A stretch of 10,948 bases of DNA from an uncultured Collinsella sp. (GTDB lineage Bacteria > Actinomycetota > Coriobacteriia > Coriobacteriales > Coriobacteriaceae): contig URTP01000065.1 in the NCBI GenBank assembly GCA_900550835.1, positions 1 through 10,948 on the forward strand. Direction: 5' to 3'. The translations under genes and the position numbers were made by a program. A model generated the notes under the pieces. It worked only from the letters and a program-made list of their open reading frames with translations, was not told the DNA's origin and ran no database searches. This document shows positions 1-7,989 of the stretch, piece by piece. Every line of letters starts with the position of its first letter. Position 1 is the first letter of the stretch.

Positions 1-128
1 CCAAAGCGGCCCGGCGGGGGTCCTGTGTAGTCACCCTTTAGGCGGAACTCTCCTAATTATTTGGATGAGTCGTTTACTTACTTGTGCTGTTACCGTCTTC
101 CCGCTGTTGTTGGGGTATGCTTTGTTCG
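1..128. other. Upstream intergenic stretch, no supported gene
   Basis: The first 128 bases carry no gene I can support. A short frame from the left edge ends at TAG 28-30 and could be the last nine codons of an upstream gene, but nothing in it is recognisable. A TATGCT hexamer at 116-121 is a possible -10 for the repressor downstream; no good -35 lies 16-18 bases before it. Confidence 0.3.
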
Positions 129-148
129 TATGTAAACGTTTGACATGT
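129..148 (+). promoter_or_regulatory. LacI-type operator, autoregulatory copy
   Basis: The sequence TATGTAAACGTTTGACATGT is built on the palindromic core AAACGTTT, with CG at the centre as usual for LacI-family operators. It matches the two tandem sites at 1278-1314 almost base for base (AAACG-TTTGACAT). It ends 17 bases before the repressor start codon and would cover the transcription start or early transcribed region, so repressor binding should limit its own synthesis. The TTGACA inside it is too close to the start codon to serve as this gene's -35. Confidence 0.7.
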
Positions 149-152
149 TGAT

Positions 153-160
153 GGGGGAGG
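153..160 (+). promoter_or_regulatory. Ribosome binding site deciding the repressor start
   Basis: GGGGGAGG lies five bases before ATG 166. In-frame ATGs at 145 and 151 overlap or precede this site and have no ribosome site of their own, so 166 is preferred. Confidence 0.7.
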
Positions 161-165
161 GTGCT

Positions 166-1176
166 ATGGCTCGCGAGGGCGCTCGTTCTAAGGATTCTGC
201 TAAGCCTGGCATCAAGGAAGTTGCAGCGGTGGCGGGGGTTTCGCCTACTACGGTATCTCGCGTGCTTAATAATCGCGGCTATATTAGCCAAGAGACCCGC
301 GATAAGGTCCATGCCGCGATGGAGCGCATCAACTATACGCCCAACGATATCGCCCGTGCCATGCTCAACGGTCGCCTGAATCTTATCGGTATGATCGTTC
401 CCTTTGTGAGCAGCCCGTTCCATGCTCAGGTTGTGCAGGCGGTCGAGCGCACGTTAGCGGAAAACGGCTTTAAGATGTTGCTGTGCAACAGCGCCAATCG
501 ACCCGATCTTGAGCGTTCCTATATTGACATGCTCCGCCGCAATATGGTCGACGGCGTCATCGTCAACTCCCTCAATATCGGTGCCGAGGCATATGCCGAG
601 ATGGGCTTGAGCCTGGTTGGCATCGACTGCGATCTTGGCGAGGGCTCTGTCCAGATTGCAAGTGACAGCTATGGCATTGGCGAGCTCGCCACGCGCCGTC
701 TGATTGATGACGGCTGCAGGCGTATCCTGTGCCTGCGCAGCAATAGCCGCATGCGCATGCCTGCCAATAAGCGTACCGATGCCTACCTCGATGTTGTTGA
801 GCAGGCCGGTTTGTCCGCGCTTGTCCGTGAGGTTGAGTTCGTTAAGCCCGACGACGAAAAGGGCGCGGTCGTTGCGAAGATCCTCGATGAGAACCCCGAT
901 ATTGACGGCATCTTTGCGGGAGACGATACGATGGCGGCCATCTGTCTCAACGTGATGAAGCAGCGCGGCTTGAGCGCTCCAGACGATATTAAGGTCGTGG
1001 GCGCGGATGGTGCCCGCCGAACTATGACGTTTATGCCTGACTTAACAACCGTACGTCAAGATATCGATCGCATCGGAGAGCTCGCGGCGCAATCCATCAT
1101 CGCTCTTATTAACGGCGATAATCCCGAATCGAATATCAAGCTCCCCGTTGAACTCATTGAGGGCAAAACCGCGTAG
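166..1176 (+). CDS. LacI-family transcriptional repressor of the sucrose/fructoside locus
   Basis: This 336-residue protein has the normal length and layout of a LacI/GalR repressor. Residues 16-35 form the N-terminal helix-turn-helix (IKEVAAVAGVSPTTVSRVLN). Residues 59-70 look like the hinge helix that contacts the operator minor groove (PNDIARAMLNGR). From about residue 73 (NLIGMIVPFVSSPFH) a periplasmic-binding-like effector domain follows, including DGVIVNS, a GIFAGDD segment near residue 250 and the typical late TTVRQD. Operator-like sequences lie just before its own start and before the next gene, so it probably represses both itself and the GH32-PTS-GH32 genes, with release by a fructoside or sugar phosphate. 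A ScrR/SacR-like role is inferred from the neighbours; the effector cannot be read from the sequence. ATG 166 is chosen over ATG 145 because GGGGGAGG lies five bases before it. Confidence 0.9.
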   Translation: MAREGARSKDSAKPGIKEVAAVAGVSPTTVSRVLNNRGYISQETRDKVHAAMERINYTPNDIARAMLNGRLNLIGMIVPFVSSPFHAQVVQAVERTLAENGFKMLLCNSANRPDLERSYIDMLRRNMVDGVIVNSLNIGAEAYAEMGLSLVGIDCDLGEGSVQIASDSYGIGELATRRLIDDGCRRILCLRSNSRMRMPANKRTDAYLDVVEQAGLSALVREVEFVKPDDEKGAVVAKILDENPDIDGIFAGDDTMAAICLNVMKQRGLSAPDDIKVVGADGARRTMTFMPDLTTVRQDIDRIGELAAQSIIALINGDNPESNIKLPVELIEGKTA

Positions 1177-1229
1177 TTCATCCCGTGCCAAAAGAATTCC
1201 TCAAACGCCTCTGATGACCGTTCGCCGGC

Positions 1230-1249
1230 ATATGTCAACCGTTTACCGA
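1230..1249 (-). promoter_or_regulatory. Third operator copy, inverted orientation
   Basis: Read on the minus strand this is TCGGTAAACGGTTGACATAT, which keeps the TAAACG and TTGACAT blocks of the other sites with one change in the core (GG for GT). Its CG centre lies 46 bp upstream of the centre of the next site. It is far enough from the promoter to act as an auxiliary operator, for example for looping or cooperative binding. The orientation and single core mismatch make it weaker than the two tandem sites. Confidence 0.55.
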
Positions 1250-1277
1250 CGACTGGAACTGCGAAAAGACGTATTGG

Positions 1278-1314
1278 TATGAAAACGTTTGACATATGAA
1301 AACGATTGACATAT
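1278..1314 (+). promoter_or_regulatory. Tandem pair of LacI-type operators
   Basis: Two copies, TATGAAAACGTTTGACATAT (1278-1297) and TATGAAAACGATTGACATAT (1295-1314), overlap by three bases and repeat with a 17-bp period; they differ at one position. Both match the copy before the repressor gene. The first contains the promoter -35 hexamer and the second fills the spacer up to the -10, so bound repressor would directly block RNA polymerase. The 17-bp spacing places the sites about 1.6 helical turns apart, so two dimers would bind rotated faces unless binding is alternative. Confidence 0.75.
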
Positions 1315-1317
1315 CTT
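1289..1317 (+). promoter_or_regulatory. Sigma-70-type promoter of the GH32-PTS operon
   Basis: A perfect TTGACA at 1289-1294 is followed after exactly 17 bases by TATCTT at 1312-1317, which matches four of six consensus -10 bases. Transcription would start near 1324, giving a leader of about 36 bases before ATG 1360. A second TTGACA at 1306-1311 comes from the repeat and has no good -10 at the right distance. The whole promoter is embedded in the tandem operators. Confidence 0.65.
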
Positions 1318-1359
1318 GCCATTGTACCGAGTTAGTATGTCGTGGAAAGGAAGTCTCGG

Positions 1360-2742
1360 ATGCACAAGGTGTATTACCAGCCTGAGGGAATTTGGGTAGG
1401 CGACATCATGCCGTACGGCGAGGACGGCACGTTCTATCTCTATCATCAGCGTGACACGCGTAACCCCGAACCTTTCGGAGAGCCGTTTGGCTGGGCACTC
1501 GCTACGACCAAGGATTTCGTCAACTACAAGGACTTTGGCGAGAGCCTTGAGCGCGGCGGCGACGAGGAAGTCGACCAGTACATTTATGCCGGCACGGTGT
1601 TTAAGGTGGGCGACAAGTACCATGCGCTCTACACTGGTTGCAATCGCGATAAGGTCCGCGCACGTTTGATGAAGCAGGTTCTTCTTCACGCAACGAGCGA
1701 CGACGCCGTCAAGTGGGAGAAGAACATCGCCGAGACGCTGCTTCCGCCCCAGGAGGGTTACGATGACCGCAACTGGCGCGATCCCTTTGTGCTTTGGGAT
1801 GAGGAGAACGAAGAGTACATGCTCATCCTCGGCACGCGTGTGGGCGAGGACAAGCGTCTGATGACCGGCCGCCTGGTCAAGTTCACCTCCAAGGATCTGA
1901 CCAACTGGGAGTTCCAGGGCGACTGGTGGAACCCGGGCCTGTACACCATGTTTGAGATGCCTGATCTCTTTAAGATGGGCGACTGGTGGTACCTCGTCTT
2001 TTCCGAGTACAGCGACGGCAACAAGACCCGTTACCGCATGTCCAAGTCCATCAACGGTCCTTGGATTACCCCCGCTGACGACTCCTTCGACGGCCGCGCG
2101 TACTACGCCGCTCGCACCGCATTCGATGGCGAGCGTCGCGTTCTCTTTGGTTGGGTTCCTACGCGTGACGAGGGCGGCGACCCCAGCTCTTACCTATGGG
2201 GTGGCACCTTTATGCCCCTCGAGATCGTTCAGCGTGCCGACGGAACGCTCGGCACCAAGCTCCCCGACAGCATGCTTGGCGCCTTTGGCGAGGCTAAGGC
2301 AGTCGAGACCTTTGAGCTTTCCTGCGAGTCGGGCAAGGTCGAGCAGGTGCTCGCCGCAGATGCCGGCTCCACCTACTTGCTCGATGCCGACATTGAGCTC
2401 GGCGGTAACGCTGCCGGCTTCTCGGTCAAGTTCGCCGAGGACGCCGAGACCGGTCTTGCCTATGAGTTCCGCGCCAACCTGCGCGAGGGCAAGCTCGAGT
2501 TCACGCCGGCTCCCCAGTACCCGTGGTTCCAGGTCAACAACATGGGCCTCGAGCGTCCGTTGTTCTTTAAGGGCGAGGGCACTCACCATGTGCGTCTGGT
2601 CGTCGACGACGACATCGCGACCATCTTTGTCGATGACGTTGCGCTCAACGCTCGCTTCTGCAACAAGCAGGGCCAGGGTGTGGCGCTTACCGTCACCGAC
2701 GGTGCGCTCAAGTGCGCAAACGCAACGATCGCGTCTCTGTAG
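1360..2742 (+). CDS. Non-canonical GH32-type beta-fructosidase-like glycoside hydrolase, cytoplasmic
   Basis: This 460-residue protein has the GH32 layout: an N-terminal five-bladed propeller and a C-terminal beta-sandwich (about residues 310-460). Compared with the canonical enzyme encoded at 4341, the nucleophile motif W-x-NDPNG is replaced by WVGDIMPYG, with the candidate nucleophile at Asp15. The RDP transition-state motif is intact at residues 140-142 (NWRDPF). The acid/base motif ECPDLF reads EMPDLF, with Glu199. YYAARTAF and RRVLFGW match the canonical DFYAPQSF and RRLMIGW blocks. All three carboxylates are therefore kept while the sugar-binding surroundings differ. There is no signal peptide, so it acts inside the cell. 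ATG 1360 is preferred over the in-frame GTG 1342 because GGAAAGGAAG (1344-1353) lies just upstream. Being first in the repressed operon suggests a fructose-containing substrate; which one cannot be read from the sequence. Confidence 0.82.
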   Translation: MHKVYYQPEGIWVGDIMPYGEDGTFYLYHQRDTRNPEPFGEPFGWALATTKDFVNYKDFGESLERGGDEEVDQYIYAGTVFKVGDKYHALYTGCNRDKVRARLMKQVLLHATSDDAVKWEKNIAETLLPPQEGYDDRNWRDPFVLWDEENEEYMLILGTRVGEDKRLMTGRLVKFTSKDLTNWEFQGDWWNPGLYTMFEMPDLFKMGDWWYLVFSEYSDGNKTRYRMSKSINGPWITPADDSFDGRAYYAARTAFDGERRVLFGWVPTRDEGGDPSSYLWGGTFMPLEIVQRADGTLGTKLPDSMLGAFGEAKAVETFELSCESGKVEQVLAADAGSTYLLDADIELGGNAAGFSVKFAEDAETGLAYEFRANLREGKLEFTPAPQYPWFQVNNMGLERPLFFKGEGTHHVRLVVDDDIATIFVDDVALNARFCNKQGQGVALTVTDGALKCANATIASL

Positions 2743-2777
2743 CGGCAACGAACCGTTTTATGATTTAGAAAAGGAAT

Positions 2778-2785
2778 GGAGAGGA
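2778..2785 (+). promoter_or_regulatory. Ribosome binding site deciding the permease start
   Basis: GGAGAGGA lies two to six bases before ATG 2788. The alternative in-frame ATG 2776 has a purine run directly abutting it and no proper spacing, so the later start is preferred. Confidence 0.6.
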
Positions 2786-2787
2786 AC

Positions 2788-4239
2788 ATGGACTACAAGG
2801 CAGTGTCCCAGCAAGTCGTCGACAACGTCGGCGGACTGGAGAACATCGAGGGCGCCACGCATTGCGTGACCCGTCTGCGTCTGGTGCTCAAGGATACGAG
2901 CAAATACAACAAGGCCGAGCTCGAGAACATCGATGGCGTCAAGGGCGTGCTGTACAACAGCGGCCAGCTCATGATCATCTTCGGCACCGGTACCGTCAAC
3001 AAGGTTTACGATGAGTTTATGGCTCTGACGGGCGTTAAGGAGATCAGCGCTTCCGAGGTCAAGGGCGCCGAGGCGGACAAGAAGGGCAAGTTCTTCTCGG
3101 TCCTCAAGGTATTCTCGGACATCTTTATCCCCATCATTCCCGCCTTCGTCGGCGCTGCAATCATCATCGGCCTTAAGTCGCTGATCGTTGCCAACGGCCT
3201 CTTTGGCATGGAGGGCAGCCTCGCCGATCACAGCGAGTTCCTCAAGAACCTCGCAAGCTTCTTTGCCATTATCGCCACCACGTTCGACTACCTGCCTGTC
3301 CTGGTTATGTACAGCGCAGTCAAGCGTTTTGGCGGTAACCCGATCCTGGGCATCCTCGTCGGTATCGTCATGGTTCACCCGAGCCTTATGAACCGCAACA
3401 CGTTCGTTATGGACCCGACGGGTGCTGAGTACTGGAACTTTGGTCCGCTCTCCATTCCCATGGTTGCTTTCCAGGGCGGCGTGTTCCCTGCAATTCTGAC
3501 CGCCTGGTTTATGGCCAAGGTCGAAAAGATTGCCCAGAAGTACATCCCCGAGGTCGTTTCGTTCGTCTTTGTCCCGACCGTTACCCTGATTCTTGCTAAC
3601 GTCGCCCTGTTCACCGTGTTCGGCCCGCTCGGTAACCTGATCGGTGACGTCCTTGCCGGCGTAATCGATATCCTGTACAACAGGATGGGCGTCTTTGGTG
3701 CCTTTGTCTTCGCCGCGTTCCTGCAGCCGCTCGTCGTTACCGGTACGCATCAGTTCATCCAGGGTATCGAGGCAAACCTTGTTGCCACGACTGGCTTCAA
3801 CTACATCCAGGCCATCTGGTCGGTTTCCATCATCGCCCAGGGCGGCGGCGCCATCGGTATGTACCTCATTCACAAGAAGCACTCCAAAGAGCGCAACATC
3901 TGCATGTCGTCCTTTATCCCGACGCTGGTCGGAATCTCCGAGCCCGCTATCTTTGCTGCAAACATGCGCTATTCGATCATTCCGTTCATCTGCGCATGCA
4001 TCGGTGCAGGCTGCGGCGGTGCCTTCGTCAAGCTCTTTGAGGTGCGCGCTATCGGTCAGGGTCTGACCGGCGTGCTTGGCCTGCTCATCGTCACGCCCGA
4101 GACCCTCGTGTGGTATGTGGCTGGCAATCTCATCGCCTTTATCGTGCCAATCGTCTTGATCTTTGCCTACAACAAGGCAAAGGGCGTGCCGACCACCGAT
4201 GAAGAGGGCGCTGGCGCTGGCTTCGACGTTAGCTTCTAG
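2788..4239 (+). CDS. scrA: PTS sucrose-type EIIBC permease (Glc family)
   Basis: This 483-residue protein imports and phosphorylates its sugar at the membrane. Residues 1-80 are an EIIB domain with the phosphorylated Cys26 in GATHCVTRLR and the typical GVLYNSGQ and IIFGTG segments. Residues from about 105 to 465 form the EIIC channel, with many hydrophobic spans, VHPSL at 196-200, VTGTHQ at 317-322 and the family hallmark GISEP at 382-386. The length matches EIIBC sucrose permeases such as B. subtilis SacP. No EIIA domain follows, since the protein ends in a short acidic tail, so an EIIA encoded elsewhere must pass on the phosphate. The gene starts 45 bases after the first GH32 gene and is probably cotranscribed with it. 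Sucrose as substrate is inferred from the sequence type and the adjacent sucrose-6-phosphate hydrolase; a related disaccharide is possible. Confidence 0.88.
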   Translation: MDYKAVSQQVVDNVGGLENIEGATHCVTRLRLVLKDTSKYNKAELENIDGVKGVLYNSGQLMIIFGTGTVNKVYDEFMALTGVKEISASEVKGAEADKKGKFFSVLKVFSDIFIPIIPAFVGAAIIIGLKSLIVANGLFGMEGSLADHSEFLKNLASFFAIIATTFDYLPVLVMYSAVKRFGGNPILGILVGIVMVHPSLMNRNTFVMDPTGAEYWNFGPLSIPMVAFQGGVFPAILTAWFMAKVEKIAQKYIPEVVSFVFVPTVTLILANVALFTVFGPLGNLIGDVLAGVIDILYNRMGVFGAFVFAAFLQPLVVTGTHQFIQGIEANLVATTGFNYIQAIWSVSIIAQGGGAIGMYLIHKKHSKERNICMSSFIPTLVGISEPAIFAANMRYSIIPFICACIGAGCGGAFVKLFEVRAIGQGLTGVLGLLIVTPETLVWYVAGNLIAFIVPIVLIFAYNKAKGVPTTDEEGAGAGFDVSF

Positions 4240-4278
4240 TTGAGCCGTTCAGTGTAATCTGAGGAAAAGTCCATTTGA

Positions 4279-4316
4279 GGAAGGGCGTTCGACTCGTGTG
4301 AGTCGAGCGTCCTTCC
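4279..4316 (+). terminator. Strong intercistronic hairpin
   Basis: Arms 4279-4295 and 4300-4316 pair over 17 positions, with only two G-U wobbles, around a GTGT loop. This is too long to be accidental. No T-run follows (CCCATAGACG comes next), so it is a poor classic terminator. It may act as a partial terminator or as a 3' stabiliser that makes permease mRNA more abundant than the downstream hydrolase message. It lies 39 bases after the permease stop and 24 bases before the next start. Confidence 0.6.
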
Positions 4317-4340
4317 CCATAGACGAGAAAGTCAACGGCG

Positions 4341-5783
4341 ATGTTTAATCAAAAAAATAAGGTGACACGCGCGGACTATGAGCAGTGGCGTGCCGGACAG
4401 GATGAGACGGCGGGTCGCATCGCGTCCGACCCCGATAGGCTCCTGTTCCATGTGGAGCCTGAGCTTGGCTGGCTCAACGACCCCAACGGTTTGGTTCAGA
4501 TTGGTGATACGTATCACATCTATCATCAATACGATCCGTTCGATGCTGCGCATGGCGGTCCAGTGCTTTGGAACCATCTGACGACAAAGGATTTTGTGAC
4601 GTACGAGAATCGCGGCCCCGCGCTGTTCCCCGATTCCGATTTGGATTCGAACGGAGCGTATTCTGGTTCTGCCTTTGTACGTGATGGCAAGATTCACTAC
4701 TTCTATACCGGCAACGTCAAGCATTTTGATCGCGATGATTACGACTACGTGTTGACGGGTCGTGAGCAAAACCAGATTCATATGGTTGCGGAGAACCCCG
4801 ACGAATTGGGCGAGAAGCGCATAGCTGTTGGACCGGTCGATTACCCCGACGATATCGGTACGCACGTGCGCGACCCCAAGATCCTTGAGCACGATGGTAT
4901 CTACTACATGGTTCTGGGTGCTCGTACGAAAGACGACCGTGGCTGCGTGCTTGTCTATACCTCGCGCAATCTTGAGGACTGGAGCTATGCGACGCGCATT
5001 GAGTTGGGCGAGAAGTTTGGCTTTATGTGGGAGTGCCCCGATCTGTTTGAGCTCGATGGCGAGCTTATTCTCGTTTGCTGTCCGCAGGGTGTGCCTGCCG
5101 ATGGTTGGCGTTACCGCAATCCGCATCAGTGCGTGTGGTTTCCCATCGAGGCCGATTGGGAGGCGCCGAGCTTTAAAATCGTCGGGCAGGGCATGCCCCC
5201 GATGGTCGATGCCGGTTTTGATTTCTATGCTCCGCAGTCCTTTGAGGATGCTGCAGGCCGGCGATTGATGATCGGATGGTCGGGTTGCCCCGATGCGACG
5301 GCGGAAAACCCGACGGTGGCGCGCGGGTGGCAGTGCGCGTTGACGGTGCCGCGAGAGCTGAGCATGCGCGATGGTAAGCTCTGCCAGCAGCCGGCGCACG
5401 AGATTGAGAGGATGCGCGGCGGCTGCGTTCGTGCTGTAGGCGGAGAGACAGTCGAGGAGCCGGGCCGCCTGTTTGATCTTGTGGTTTCCTGTGAGGGCGC
5501 CAAGATGGTCGAGCTCGAAATCCGCAAGGGTGTCTTTGTGCGTTATGCGGAGGGGATGCTTACCCTCGATATGGGTAATGAAGGCTATGGGCGAGACCGG
5601 AGGTCGATTGAGCTCAGCGAGCTTCGCGACCTGCGCGTGCTTTCGGACACTACGATGGTCGAGATTTTTGCCAACGGCGGCGAGGCAGCACTTACGAGCC
5701 GTACCTATTCGCCGGCGGTTTCGGCGATGGGGTTGCATGCCGAGGGTGCGGCGTCGATGGATTTCTACCGCCTCGCGCATTAA
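4341..5783 (+). CDS. scrB: Sucrose-6-phosphate hydrolase (GH32 beta-fructofuranosidase)
   Basis: This 480-residue protein is a canonical GH32 enzyme that would split sucrose 6-phosphate, delivered by the PTS, into glucose 6-phosphate and fructose. The nucleophile motif GWLNDPNG puts Asp47 in place, YSGSAF is at 108-113, the RDP motif is at 177-179 and the acid/base Glu231 sits in WECPDLF. DFYAPQSF (294-301) and a GWQCALTVPREL block complete the propeller. A beta-sandwich domain fills the last 130 residues or so, with VEIFANGGE near the end. There is no signal peptide, which fits an intracellular phosphate substrate. The ribosome site is weak (GAGAAAG, 4325-4331), so translation may be modest. 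A strong hairpin separates it from the permease gene, and I see no clear promoter or operator of its own. Plain sucrose or short fructans are alternative substrates. Confidence 0.9.
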   Translation: MFNQKNKVTRADYEQWRAGQDETAGRIASDPDRLLFHVEPELGWLNDPNGLVQIGDTYHIYHQYDPFDAAHGGPVLWNHLTTKDFVTYENRGPALFPDSDLDSNGAYSGSAFVRDGKIHYFYTGNVKHFDRDDYDYVLTGREQNQIHMVAENPDELGEKRIAVGPVDYPDDIGTHVRDPKILEHDGIYYMVLGARTKDDRGCVLVYTSRNLEDWSYATRIELGEKFGFMWECPDLFELDGELILVCCPQGVPADGWRYRNPHQCVWFPIEADWEAPSFKIVGQGMPPMVDAGFDFYAPQSFEDAAGRRLMIGWSGCPDATAENPTVARGWQCALTVPRELSMRDGKLCQQPAHEIERMRGGCVRAVGGETVEEPGRLFDLVVSCEGAKMVELEIRKGVFVRYAEGMLTLDMGNEGYGRDRRSIELSELRDLRVLSDTTMVEIFANGGEAALTSRTYSPAVSAMGLHAEGAASMDFYRLAH

Positions 5784-5903
5784 CCGTGCGTGGAGCACGA
5801 TTGGACTTGCCGGGCGGAATGTGTCGCAGTTGCCGCAGCGAACTACCGTTTATCGTGTATAGCTACCGTTTGCGGAGTAAGTAACACATTGTTGCAAACC
5901 GTG

Positions 5904-5909
5904 TAGAAT
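5904..5909 (+). promoter_or_regulatory. Possible -10 element for the DegV-family gene
   Basis: TAGAAT matches five of six consensus -10 bases. No recognisable -35 lies 16-18 bases upstream. If used, transcription starts near 5916 and gives a leader of roughly 144 bases containing the hairpin at 5936-5974. An identical hexamer precedes pflA at 7046-7051. Confidence 0.3.
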
Positions 5910-5935
5910 CCTAAATAAGCACGGAGTTTTCCAGG

Positions 5936-5974
5936 GAGACGCTGTCCTTTGTTGTGTGCAAGGGGCGGCGTCTC
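5936..5974 (+). promoter_or_regulatory. Leader or terminator hairpin upstream of the DegV-family gene
   Basis: Arms 5936-5951 and 5959-5974 pair over all 16 positions with three G-U wobbles, around a seven-base loop TTGTGTG. TTT follows at 5975-5977, a short T-run. It could be the terminator of the sucrose operon or a stable element within the DegV leader. A shorter GC-rich hairpin (5986-5992 with 6006-6012) follows it. I recognise no riboswitch class. Confidence 0.45.
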
Positions 5975-6059
5975 TTTGGCGCTCTGCCGCCGTTGTGCAA
6001 CAGTGCGGCGGCGCGTGCCATGTATTGAAAAGCCAATGTCGAGATGGGTCGTGATAATA

Positions 6060-6914
6060 ATGGGCAAGTACGTAATCGTGGTTGAGTCTGGGTCGGATGT
6101 GACGCCGGAGCTCTGCGAGCGCTACGGCATCGTGCGCGTGCCCATGCACGTCACAGTTGGTGACGAGACCGTTGAAGATGGTTCAATCGATCCGCTCGAG
6201 ATTTACTCGCGCTGCAACGAGCTCGGTGTTATGCCTAAGACGAGTGGCTGCGCGCCTGCGGATTTTGCTCACGTGTATGACCGTATCCATGCCGAGCAGC
6301 CCGACGCGACTATTCTGCATCTCGCGTATTCCGAGGCCACGACCTGCTCACATCAGTCCTCCAAGATTGCGGCTAAGGGCCGCGACTACGTATTCTCCAT
6401 GGATACGCGTTTTGTCTCGGTGGGCCAGTCGCTCGTTGCCGTCGAGACCGCCAAATATATCGAGGCTCACCCCGATGCCACCGTCGACGAGATCTTTGCA
6501 TTTACGAACTCCGTCATGGACCGCGTGCTGCTGGGCTTTGTTCCCACCGATCTGGCCTTTCTTAAGGCGGGCGGTCGTCTGTCCAACGTGGCATTCCTTG
6601 GCGCCCACCTGCTCAAGATTAAGCCCTGCATTGAGGTAACGGGCGGTAAGTTCGTGGCAACCAAGAAGTTCCGCGGCTCTATGCTCAAGTGCGCCCGCGC
6701 CTTTATCGACCACATGGTTGCGAAGGGCGAGATTGACTACTCGCACATTGGCCTGGCGTATTCGGTAGGCCTTTCCGAGGAGCTGCGCGACGACATGGAA
6801 GTCTATGCGCACGACCTGGGCTTTAAGGACGTTACCTGGACTCAGGTCGGCGGCGTCATCTCGAGCCATTGCGGCCCGACCGCCTTTGGCGCGGTGCTCA
6901 CGCTCAAGGCGTAA
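6060..6914 (+). CDS. DegV/FakB-family fatty-acid-binding protein
   Basis: This 284-residue protein has the normal length and both lobes of the DegV (EDD-fold) family, whose members bind a fatty acid; the FakB members present it to the kinase FakA for phosphorylation. Seen here are the start block YVIVVESGSDVTPEL, KTSGCAPADF at 60-69 (usually TSQPSP), LHLAYSEATTCSHQS (a variant of the usual ISSxLSGTYQSA lipid pocket), SVGQSLVAVE at 120-129, FLKAGGRLS at 167-175, KIKP at 187-190 and ISSHCGPTAFG at 267-277. ATG 6060 is chosen because family members begin at this block; in-frame ATG 6036 and the open frame back to 5949 would add unconserved residues. No clear ribosome site precedes 6060, which leaves the start a little open. 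No fakA-like gene is next to it. It is followed by its own terminator. Confidence 0.87.
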   Translation: MGKYVIVVESGSDVTPELCERYGIVRVPMHVTVGDETVEDGSIDPLEIYSRCNELGVMPKTSGCAPADFAHVYDRIHAEQPDATILHLAYSEATTCSHQSSKIAAKGRDYVFSMDTRFVSVGQSLVAVETAKYIEAHPDATVDEIFAFTNSVMDRVLLGFVPTDLAFLKAGGRLSNVAFLGAHLLKIKPCIEVTGGKFVATKKFRGSMLKCARAFIDHMVAKGEIDYSHIGLAYSVGLSEELRDDMEVYAHDLGFKDVTWTQVGGVISSHCGPTAFGAVLTLKA

Positions 6915-6945
6915 CGCCTGGCGTCTATCGATTTCTATTGCCTCG

Positions 6946-6982
6946 GCGGCGGGCGGGTTGCGACAACCTTCCTGCCGCTTTT
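6946..6982 (+). terminator. Intrinsic terminator after the DegV-family gene
   Basis: Arms 6946-6960 and 6964-6978 pair at 14 of 15 positions (two G-U wobbles, one mismatch) around a CGA loop, and TTTT follows at 6979-6982. GC-rich stem plus T-run, 31 bases after the stop codon, is a textbook rho-independent terminator. It separates the DegV-family transcript from pflA. Confidence 0.8.
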
Positions 6983-7045
6983 GCATGGGGCCAAATAGGA
7001 CAATCCAATTGACCGCTAAACCGTTTCGCCATCAAGCATATAGGC

Positions 7046-7051
7046 TAGAAT
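7046..7051 (+). promoter_or_regulatory. Possible -10 element for pflA
   Basis: TAGAAT lies 50 bases before the pflA start and downstream of the preceding terminator, so a promoter is needed about here. The -35 region is poor (TTTCGC at 7024-7029, 16-base spacing). No FNR-like palindrome was recognised nearby. Confidence 0.35.
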
Positions 7052-7100
7052 GACTCTGGCATTTATGTAGCTAAAACCAATGAGAGGCAAGGTAGCGGGA

Positions 7101-7919
7101 ATGGCTGAGATGACGCTCGAGGGTGTGGACGCTCGTCCTGAGGACTCCGCGTTTGCCCTGGGCCGCGTGCATTCGATTGAGACGATGGGAACGGTCGATG
7201 GACCCGGCATCCGCTTTGTGGTGTTTGTTCAGGGCTGCCCCATGCGCTGTGCGTATTGCCACAACCCCGATACCTGGTCGGTTAACGGCGGCACCATGGT
7301 GACCGTCGAGCACCTGATGGACGAGTTCCAGAGCAACCATGAGTTTTACCGCAGCGGTGGTATTACAGTGTCCGGCGGTGAGCCGCTCCTGCAGCCCGAG
7401 TTTTTGGCCGACCTATTCCGCGCCATGCACAACAACCCCGATGGTCGCGTGCATACCTGCCTTGACAGCTGCGGATATGCGTTTGACCCCAACCACCCCG
7501 AGAAGTTCGATGCTGTGCTCAACGAGACCGATATGGTGCTGCTCGACATTAAGCACGCCGATCCCGTCGAGCATAAGAAGCTGACCGGTTGCGATCCCGC
7601 ACGCATTCTGGCGTTTGGTGATGAGCTCGCGCGTCGCAAGATCAAGGTCGTTATCCGTCACGTGGTGGTGCCGGGCATTACCGACACGGTGGAGGAGTGC
7701 GAGGCGCTCGGTCGTCTGATCGCCCCGTGGCATAACGTGGTCGGCCTGGAGATGCTGCCGTATCACACGATGGGCATCGTCAAGTATGAGCAGCTGGGGA
7801 TTCCCTATAAGCTTGAGGGCGTGCCTCAGATGGATACCGCGCGCATGCCCGAGCTGCGCAACGCAGTCATGACGGGCATGAAAAAGCGCCGTGCGGAACT
7901 CAAAAACGCCATCGGCTAG
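7101..7919 (+). CDS. pflA: Pyruvate formate-lyase activating enzyme (radical SAM)
   Basis: This 272-residue cytoplasmic enzyme uses a 4Fe-4S cluster and S-adenosylmethionine to place the glycyl radical on pyruvate formate-lyase, allowing pyruvate plus CoA to become acetyl-CoA and formate without oxygen. The cluster motif CxxxCxxC is present as Cys46, Cys50 and Cys53 in GCPMRCAYCHNPDTW. It is preceded by GTVDGPGIRFVVFVQ, the classic activase signature, and followed by the SAM-binding SGGEP at 91-95. There is no extra ferredoxin-like insert with additional cysteine clusters, so it resembles the short PFL activase rather than glycerol or choline lyase activases. ATG 7101 is preferred, with AAGG at 7089-7092; the in-frame ATG 7080 lacks any ribosome site. 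No lyase gene is adjacent in this window, so its partner must be encoded elsewhere. Confidence 0.92.
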   Translation: MAEMTLEGVDARPEDSAFALGRVHSIETMGTVDGPGIRFVVFVQGCPMRCAYCHNPDTWSVNGGTMVTVEHLMDEFQSNHEFYRSGGITVSGGEPLLQPEFLADLFRAMHNNPDGRVHTCLDSCGYAFDPNHPEKFDAVLNETDMVLLDIKHADPVEHKKLTGCDPARILAFGDELARRKIKVVIRHVVVPGITDTVEECEALGRLIAPWHNVVGLEMLPYHTMGIVKYEQLGIPYKLEGVPQMDTARMPELRNAVMTGMKKRRAELKNAIG

Positions 7920-7921
7920 CA

Positions 7922-7962
7922 GCACTCATTGGGGACAGACTTAAATGAGTGCCCCCGGGCAC
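7922..7962. repeat. Inverted repeat with GGGGACAGAC loop
   Basis: GCACTCATT (7922-7930) and AATGAGTGC (7944-7952) form a perfect nine-base stem around a 13-base loop starting GGGGACAGAC. The right arm overlaps a second palindrome, GTGCCC/GGGCAC (7949-7954 and 7957-7962), so only one can form at a time. It begins three bases after the pflA stop. GGGGACAG next to short inverted repeats resembles REP-like sequences linked to IS200-type (Y1) transposases; that link is inference and no transposase gene is present. Confidence 0.45.
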
Positions 7963-7989
7963 CTAGTTGATTGCTAAAGAGCCCCGTCA